Of a stretch of 64,000 nt of DNA, positions 56,983 through 64,000 are shown one piece after another. The stretch comes from Dermatophagoides farinae. Lineage: Eukaryota; Arthropoda; Arachnida; Sarcoptiformes; Pyroglyphidae. Location: contig NC_134684.1 of the NCBI RefSeq assembly GCF_024713945.1, forward strand, positions 474,001-538,000. Reading direction: 5' to 3'. The position numbers and the translations under genes are program-made. Position 1 is the stretch's first letter. Each line of letters begins with the position of its first letter. The notes beneath the pieces were generated by a model that made no database searches, had not been told where the DNA came from, and saw only the letters and a list, made by a program, of their open reading frames with translations.

Positions 56983-58258
56983 AGCTGCCGCGTGTGATGA
57001 GCACCGCACCACTTTAGTCCAGTTCGAGTTGAATGATTTTTTTGGGATGAAAAAAAAATTGACAAGTGTCCGCGTTGGCCGGTTAAGATTTTTTTTTTTT
57101 ATTTATTGATGAACAAATTTAGATTTTCTATTACACACACACACAGAGTTGACCAAAAATATTCAGGTAGCAGGTTGTTTTCTCTCTCAAATTCGTTTTG
57201 TTGTTGTTGAGATCTCTAATGTTTTTTTTTGTAACTCCCTCTTCATTCATTTAAGAAAGTATATTACAAGCAATAAAAAAGAAAAATTAAAAAAAAGAGA
57301 AAAAACCAGCAATAACAATAAAAAATAATAATCCAGATTCAAAAAAAAAATCGATATATATAAAAAAAATTGACCGATCCTTGAGAAAATATATAGCGAT
57401 CAATTAATTCTTGTTTTCCCCGAAAATCCCCGAATCAAGACAGCCGTGTCTTGTTCATAGACAATGTATCCAATGGCAACCAGTTTCATCATCGATCGAA
57501 CTGAATACACGACAGAAAAAAAAAACAAAACTTCAATATATGCCAAAACGACTACAACCATTGTATGTTTTAGAAGTTGAGCTGGAGCGTATTTATTTAT
57601 TGACCAACAAAAAAACATTGTATTTTGTTAGTGTGAATTTCTCTATCATCCATCTTCAGAAATTTTGGCTCTGATTTCAAAGTTCAAGGTAAGATATTGC
57701 AATTCTTTTTCATTTGAAGAATTTTACTTCGAACATCAATGCATAGCAAATGAATAAAAAAAACAAGTTCCATCTGAATTCGAGCAAATAAAAAAAAACA
57801 AGTTCCATCCAATACACACACACTGCCACCACAAATTATCGATGATTGATTGAATGATTGTTTCCGCTGAGTGAGAAAAATAAAAAAAAAAGTTGGAGTA
57901 GTCAATAGCTGTGTATTTTTGGTTTTTGTTTTGCTATTTGATTCAAGTGTCCTTTTTTTTCTTTTGCTTATTCGCGTGTATATGTATACGACGTTGTTTT
58001 CATTGAAATTTTCAACTTGTATTTGTGTGACATGATCAACATTGAAATCAATGGATGATACAATGTCATAAACGCGCGTACATTCAATAAACAAACGACT
58101 GTACAACATCCTTACTCATCATCATCATAACCATAATTGAAAGAAAGTGAGCAAAAAGAAAGCTGAAAAACTTGAATCTATTTCGATTTTTATATACAGA
58201 AAAATCGAAAATCACGTTCTATTTATTAATTGGTGTGTAGTACCTGATTTTTTGTTCA

Positions 58259-58351
58259 TTCATTATAGTAATTGTCCATCAGTGATAATTGGTCATTTTT
58301 TGTTCAGGTTCATTATAGTAATTGTCCATCAGTGATAATTGGTCATTTTTT
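58259..58351. repeat. 50-bp tandem duplication
   Basis: 58259-58308 is followed directly by a second copy from 58309 that is identical for about 43 bases, starting TTCATTATAGTAATTGTCC. Confidence 0.95.
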
Positions 58352-59445
58352 TAGGCTCGTTGATCATTTTATTAGCCAATTCTTCGAACAAACAACAAAT
58401 TTCGAAAAGAAAACTAAAAACGGTATGTATCTATGAATCATTAATTTTTTTTCAAATCAATTCAAATTCATTGTCATATACTACTACTACTTATATACTT
58501 ATATTTATGAGAGCCAAGTCAAGTTTGTTTATCTATTTAAACAAATTTTTTTTTTCATTCTTCACAAGAAAAAACATTCGACATCATTTTTTTTTACATT
58601 TTTGTGACACATTATTTTTTCATTAAAACACAAAAAAAATTGACAACAATTCATGATTGTATACAATAGTCGATTGTGGAATGATAACATAACATAAAAA
58701 AATTTCTTTTTTCATTCATATCATTAGTAGTTGATTGACAATTGTTGTCATTTATCATATTTGCATCATATCCGTGATAAGCTGCGACAGCTTTTGTTGA
58801 ATAATCACCATTCTGTTTTTCTTCGAAACCCTTTACAATCACATTTTTGTTTTGTTGATTCAACTTGATCTCAGCTTGTATAATAATTTTTTCCCATTTC
58901 GATTTGTGTAAACAAGGTTTGTGCTATAGATTTTTTGTTCATATTTTTTTCGATTTAAAAAAAAATCATCCTATCCACTGGCACACATTATCAATGTTGC
59001 CATATATATTATATTTTATTGATTATGTAACTCATTTCAATTACATATAGACTTTTTTTTGTTGGTTTTTCTTTTTTTTTCGATGAAATTTTTTTTTCGT
59101 GGAAAAAAATCGATTCCAATATAAAACTATTGATCCACATTTTTTATTATACGACAATTGAAATTTTTTTTGTTGTTGTTGTTTAAATAATATCATTGAT
59201 CGAAAGTGACCTATCGATTGATGGTTAAATTGTCGTTTAGTTTTTCAAAAAGAAAAAAAATTTACTGTCATTTGTTTAATTACTACTTTAGTTTGTATAT
59301 TGAAATTTATATGTTTAGGCCTTGGTTCTTTTGATATAAAAACGACCCTATCAATTTTCAATAATATTTACTTGGTAGTTGTTTATGCAGTTCAATCACC
59401 TTTATTTTTTGGTTTTTTTTTCTGGTAAGGATTGCCTTATTTACT

Positions 59446-59520
59446 CACACGTTTCACACATATATTATTTGTGTATGCAATGCACAAATAATATGTATCC
59501 AATATCGTTAAACGTGCGTG
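59446..59520. repeat. Inverted repeat / hairpin
   Basis: An inner stem pairs ACATATATTATTTGTG (59458-59473) with CACAAATAATATGT (59483-59496) around a loop of about 9 nt. An outer stem pairs CACACGTTT (59446-59454) with AAACGTGCGTG (59510-59520). The 3' side has about 13 unpaired bases, so it is not a typical microRNA precursor. Confidence 0.6.
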
Positions 59521-59950
59521 TTCATTATCCATAGTATAAGCAAATTGCTTTATTTTCTTTTCTTTTTATTTCACCATGGTGTGTATGTATCCATATTCTA
59601 TGGATCCTGATTTAAATCATTTTAAATATCATTTGGTTGGCCATTGCACTCTAGCAATGGTTTTGTTTCCATAGGTTAGTTGATTGGTATTATTCTTTCG
59701 CACTATAATATCAGATTGAACAATTATTGTAATTGATTTTATGGTTATTAAATTACTAGAAAACATAATCCAATTTTTTTATTTTCCATTTTAATGTATA
59801 AAACGGACGAATAAATAAGTTCAAAGGTTTCACAGTACATTCGATATTTGTTAGGCATATAAATTTTGGTTTTATTCGTTTTTGAATTTTAATTCTTTTT
59901 TTTGTTTTATTTGATTTGATTTAATCACATCCTCCTAACCACCTTGGAAA

Positions 59951-60794
59951 ATGCCATCTGCGAAATCATCAAAATCAGTATATTCATCAAGTGGTGGTGG
60001 TTCCAGTGTTATAATCGTACAGAATAAATCACTAATGGCTACCTGTGGTGGAGCTTTGGTCAAATTGGCCTTGGTATTGTTTAACCTGGCCTTATTGGTA
60101 AGTTTTTACTATATTTTCCACTATAGAATAAATTATTTACATTTTTCTTTTTAAAAAATAGTGTATCGGAATTTTTCTCACCTATACTGGCTTTTCAATT
60201 TTCGACAAAAATGATCAAGATTGGGACGTTATTGTTCAGACAAACTTCAGAACAGGTTCCATTGTTTTGATTATTTTTGGTATATTGATCGCTTTGATTG
60301 CCGCTATTGGCGCCTTTGGTGCCTGTCTTGAAAGTAGCACTCTATTGGACGTTTATGGTTATATAATTTTCTTTTTGGTTATTGGAGAAATCGTCCTGTT
60401 TTATTATAGCTTCAAATACAAAGATGAGTTAACAACAAACCTTGAAACGGGCATAAAGAAAGCCATACAACGATATCCTGGTGATTCAAAATTAGCTTAT
60501 GGCCTTCAATTGATACAGAAATTTTTCCGTTGCTGTGGTTTCGAAGGTCCCAATGATTATCCTTCTGGTGATCTTCCTGCTAGTTGTTGCGATCAAATGT
60601 CCAAAGTATCGGTACAAAATCCAGCAGCCAGTTGTCCACGAAATCAGATAATTTTTGATCATGGATGTAAAAATTCACCATTCATTGAATCAACATTGGG
60701 TTCGGTTACATATGCTGCATATGCATTGATTCTACTACAATTAATCGTTATTTTAATGGCTTGTTGCCTTTCACGAGATCTTCGAGCTATTTAA
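59951..60794 (+). CDS. Tetraspanin
   Basis: Exons 59951-60097 and 60162-60794 join to 259 aa. There are four membrane helices and a large extracellular loop holding the diagnostic CCG (FFRCCGFEGPNDYP), PASCCDQ and a further Cys pair (SCPRNQ, DHGCKNSPF). Cys residues next to the membrane (ATCGG, MACCLS) are likely palmitoylation sites. Tetraspanins organise membrane protein microdomains. The Ser/Gly-rich N-terminus is longer than usual. The family is certain; the orthologue cannot be named. Confidence 0.92.
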
Positions 60795-61415
60795 AAATAT
60801 CGAAGAAGCACTGAATTTTTACCAATAAACAAAACACGCTCATCATACACCACATACAAACTATCATCATCACTTTGTTTTCTTCATTTTTTTTCCTTTT
60901 AACATACTCTATATTTTTATTTATACCAAATAACAAGCAAGCAAAGCAACAAGTTTAACATTTTTAAAATTCATATTTTCACACACACGTTTTTTTTCTC
61001 CACTTATATATGATGATATTACGCATTGAATGCAATTTGTAATCTGTTGACATGATGATGTGAATGGCTTTGAACACCTTTTTTTACAATCTATCATCTT
61101 TGTTGTACACACACACACACATGGAACCAATGGAATGATTGATTGATTGGTTTCCATTTTAATTTTGTTTTGTTTTTCAAATTTTTATTTTTAAACAACA
61201 AAAAACAAACTTTAAAATCATCATATATAATGCACTATTATACGCACATACTAACAAATTTACATGAATATTAATTAATTATTAATTGATTGATTAATAC
61301 AACAAATAAAATGATAAATTGAAAATGAAAAAATAAAATAAAATAAAAATAAAAATAGTGTCTAACTAGTGGTTATCGATTATCTATATATGTGAATTAA
61401 CAATATTAAATGGAT
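60795..61415. other. Intergenic, converging 3' ends
   Basis: About 620 bp between the tetraspanin stop and the stop of the CRAL-TRIO gene, with several AATAAA-type signals near 61304-61350. No gene seen. Confidence 0.4.
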
Positions 61416-62243
61416 TCAAATTAAATGTTTTTTAACAATGTTCAACGCTTTATCCACTTCATCACAGATTTTCATTCCTAATCCTAAACGTTCATAACAA
61501 TCTTTTACTGATGGTATATTTGTTGGTTGAAATAATTTTGTTCGCATACCATTCATTGATTTTGGAATCAATTTTGGATCGACATATTTTGTCAGATCTG
61601 CGTTCGATATGAATGCCATTCGTTTGCGTATTTTTTCATCAACCACGTTGAGTAAAATATTTATTACAGTTCGTAATAAATATGGTTGATCAACGACTAA
61701 AAACATTCGTACTAAACCAGGATAATGTTGTGGAATGGTTAGAAGCATTCGTATTATATCTATTTGAAAATTACGTAAACCAGCGTGGCGAACATTGACC
61801 ACTGTCGTACAGCCTTTACGTCCAGCCAATTTATCTATTTGTTCAGAAATGTAGAGAGTGAATCGGAATCCCAAATCCATAATATCTTTTGGTACGGTAA
61901 TATTTTGTAATGTTACCCAATGTAGAACACGTCCTTGACGATCATGGCCATGAATTTCCACACTGGTAAATGTCCACATTTCTTTAAAAAAATCGGTTTC
62001 ACGAATTTCATTCACACGTTCAGATTTTCTCCATTTCAATGTTTTTACGATCGCATCATAAGCTTTATCTTCATTATGATGATATTCTTCAATATAACGT
62101 TCTATTTGCCATGAATCCGTACGAATTCTTTCGATATCATTCGGATGATATAACGTTTCATTTTCGCCAAATTCTCGTTCCAAACGTTCACGAATTCTTT
62201 CGATCATAATCGATAAATCGATGGAATTTGATCCGGAAGGCAT
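61416..62243 (-). CDS. CRAL-TRIO (Sec14-like) domain lipid-transfer protein
   Basis: 275 aa in one exon from the ATG at 62243. A CRAL-TRIO N-terminal helical segment (SWQIERYIEEYHHNEDKAYDAI, KTLKWRKSE) is followed by the lipid-binding domain (GHDRQGRVLHWV, YISEQIDKLAGRKGCTTVVN, YPGLVRMFLVVDQPYLL, IRKRMAFISN and LTKYVDPKLIPKSMNG). The general shape resembles the CRAL-TRIO part of MOSPD2 and other Sec14-like proteins; no MSP or GOLD domain is present. It should bind and move a hydrophobic ligand such as a phospholipid or tocopherol. A possible acceptor just upstream of the ATG suggests a 5' UTR intron. Confidence 0.85.
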   Translation of the reverse strand: MPSGSNSIDLSIMIERIRERLEREFGENETLYHPNDIERIRTDSWQIERYIEEYHHNEDKAYDAIVKTLKWRKSERVNEIRETDFFKEMWTFTSVEIHGHDRQGRVLHWVTLQNITVPKDIMDLGFRFTLYISEQIDKLAGRKGCTTVVNVRHAGLRNFQIDIIRMLLTIPQHYPGLVRMFLVVDQPYLLRTVINILLNVVDEKIRKRMAFISNADLTKYVDPKLIPKSMNGMRTKLFQPTNIPSVKDCYERLGLGMKICDEVDKALNIVKKHLI

Positions 62244-62827
62244 CTTTGGTAGGAAGCTTTTGGTCAGAATACAAAAAATTGATATCAATCAAATCAAATT
62301 AAAAAAAGATAATCCAAGCCACCGAATTATATATACTGCTGCTGCTGCTGTTGTTGTTAATTGATTATTTGTTGGTACACAAGGATCCAACGAAGAAAAA
62401 ATAAACGAATACACAAGTGAATGAATTTTTTTCTTAGAATCCAACCAAATTATATATACTCCAAAAATATTTGGTTCACAGGTACTCAAGGATCCAAAAA
62501 AAATAAACGAATTTCTCTTGTCATCATAATCATCATAATGTTTTAATCAATCAATCAAGTACAATAATTATTGATTGATGATTGATTAATGTGATGAAAT
62601 GAAATAAAAGAAAGTTTTTTGTTGTTCAAACAAATAAAAAGAAAAATCTCAATCGATTAGTAGTGATTGATCACATACACATACACACAAGTGTTTAATC
62701 AGGATATTTAAACATTGGATGATGATAATAATCAGTAGAAAAAACCCTGTCATCAAAAAAAATCTTGTTTAAATTTCAATTTTTATAAAAAAAAAACTCC
62801 TGATTGTTTTGTGTATGTGTGTAAGTG

Positions 62828-62869
<42 letters not shown>

Positions 62870-63254
62870 AGTAAGCAAATTTATTCCCCCTTGTCAATGG
62901 TTAATAATAATTGACAAACAAGAAAACTTGATGATTTTTATTTTTTGATTATAAAAAAAAAATCAAATGATTATATGATTCGATTATTGGTTATCAATTC
63001 ACGTGAAAAATTTCAACAACTTATTACTTATTTGTGATAGACAAAAATTTTCTGATTTCAAAAATCATTCGTTTGGCCGATGTTAATTAATTGTTCCGGA
63101 ATTCAGAAAAAAAAAGAAAATTCGAAAATGATTTTCCATAGAAATTCAATTGTCGTTCATAACAATGGATAATGGATCTCTACTAATATATAATGAATGT
63201 TTGTATTTTGAAAAATCAATTGAAGAATCGTAAAAACTTTTTTTTTTCATTTCA
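62244..63254. other. Intergenic, divergent 5' flanks
   Basis: About 1 kb. Imperfectly repeated segments (around 62320-62415 and 62440-62512 share AATTATATATACT, AAGGATCCAA and AAATAAACGAAT) lie before the CRAL-TRIO gene. A long TG microsatellite lies further right. No gene seen. Confidence 0.4.
62829..62866. repeat. (TG)19 microsatellite
   Basis: Nineteen uninterrupted TG units. Confidence 0.97.
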
Positions 63255-64000
63255 ATGAAAAATTACTATAATACTACAAGTATACAAAAACAGCAACAAA
63301 ACGATCGGCCTAGTTTAAGGCTTAATGTTAATGTTGATTCATCATTGAATCGACGATCCAAATCATCATCATCATCACCATTAACGGCAACAAGATCAAA
63401 TTATTCACCATTTTTTAGTCTAAATTATAATGCTGAAAGATTATTTCCTTTGAGAAAAAAGATTTATATTGGAAAAATAAAACATATCCACAACAGAACT
63501 AGTGATGATGACGATTATTATGATGATGATGATGATTATCCTGAACATTTCAAATGGATTGATTATGGTAATATGAAACCAAAACAGATTGAAGCAATTA
63601 AATCGTTTTGTTGTAATCAATCAATTCTGTTTGTAAGTTGTTTATTCTCTAAAATATATTAATGGCCATTTGATTTTTTTTTCTATTCAATTACAGATTT
63701 TAGCATTAATTATTTACGCATTATGGCATTCAGTATTCTATAAAAATCTCAATGATTTAGATCGACAAACAATTGAATTTTGGTTTACGGATTTTAATGA
63801 AATTCAAACAAAAAATTTGATTGAACAATTTAAACATCAACGGCGTCTTTCTAATGATAAAATTGAATTGTTTGATTCATGGATCATAATGATCGTACTG
63901 TTTAGTAGTATGATTTTCATATTCGGAATGGTTGCAATGTGCTATCGGAGCCATAATAATACCAGAGCGATGAAAATCTATCGATGGATTGTTATACCAA
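63255..64000 (+). CDS. Unknown membrane protein, 3' end outside the window
   Basis: Exon 1 is 63255-63632 and exon 2 starts at 63697 and is still open at 64000. The first 126 residues are Asn/Gln/Ser-rich with an acidic run (DDDDYYDDDDDYPEHF), then FKWIDYGNMKPKQIEAIKSF. Two hydrophobic helices are visible in exon 2 (ILALIIYALWHSVFY and IIMIVLFSSMIFIFGMVAM) with about 55 polar residues between them. The fragment ends in YRWIVIP, probably entering another helix. No family recognised. Intron phase and open frame support a genuine gene. Confidence 0.65.

Larger units (their letters stand above)
56983..59950. other. Large intergenic region
   Basis: Nearly 3 kb of AT-rich DNA with T runs and TATA-type stretches. 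It contains a 50-bp tandem duplication (58259-58351), an inverted repeat (59446-59520) and one antisense open stretch that could be an isolated exon (about 58651-58934). Otherwise nothing was recognised. Confidence 0.4.

Noticed and set aside
57684-58109. 141-codon minus-strand open frame
   Set aside because: Composition follows local AT and repeat content, with no domain, signal or supporting splice sites.

Overview
The window looks like nuclear DNA of an acariform mite, most likely an astigmatan of the house dust mite type (Dermatophagoides and relatives). The grounds are a very AT-rich base composition, short (about 50-75 bp) GT-AG introns, genes packed on both strands, long Gln/His/Ser/Asp-rich tracts in proteins, a group 2 mite-allergen-like ML protein, and an arthropod microRNA (miR-12) in the intron of the Golgi coiled-coil gene that also hosts it in Drosophila. 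About 29 protein genes can be modelled. I saw no tRNA, rRNA, CRISPR array or virus-like element. All assignments come from reading motifs and from remembered families; no database search was run.

Left part (0.1-20.5 kb): a secreted histidine acid phosphatase and a cytochrome b561, then a xenobiotic-metabolism block. The block holds three cytochrome P450 genes plus a P450 relic, two short-chain dehydrogenases (SDR) and a flavin-containing monooxygenase (FMO). A testis-specific-type kinase and a secreted SGNH (PAF-acetylhydrolase-like) esterase lie between the SDRs and the FMO. One P450 and its bidirectional promoter have been duplicated (about 4.58-6.90 kb and 8.04-10.37 kb). The junction between the copies is a patchwork of an SDR 3' fragment, a 0.7 kb piece of the FMO gene from 10 kb away, and a truncated P450 first exon.

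Middle (20.6-45.6 kb): a FLYWCH zinc-finger protein, a CNRIP1 homologue, a large TFCP2/grainyhead-like factor with a 93-bp tandem duplication over a splice donor, an unknown four-TM protein, an aquaglyceroporin, a SMYD4-like SET/MYND protein and the GMAP-210 golgin. The last intron of the golgin carries a clear pre-miR-12 hairpin.

Right part (45.9-64 kb): an ML-domain protein, an acid lipase with one break in frame, three small Pmp3-family membrane proteins around an ADAM-like metalloprotease, a TDRKH/Papi-like KH-Tudor protein, exosome subunit CSL4, a single-pass membrane protein, a C14orf119 homologue, a tetraspanin, a CRAL-TRIO protein and the start of an unknown membrane protein that runs off the window.

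The genes do not form operons. The functional groupings I see are the P450/SDR/FMO detoxification block, the miR-12/golgin host-gene pair and the Pmp3 cluster. The intergenic stretches are mostly homopolymers and CA/TG, GA, ATC and TTG microsatellites.
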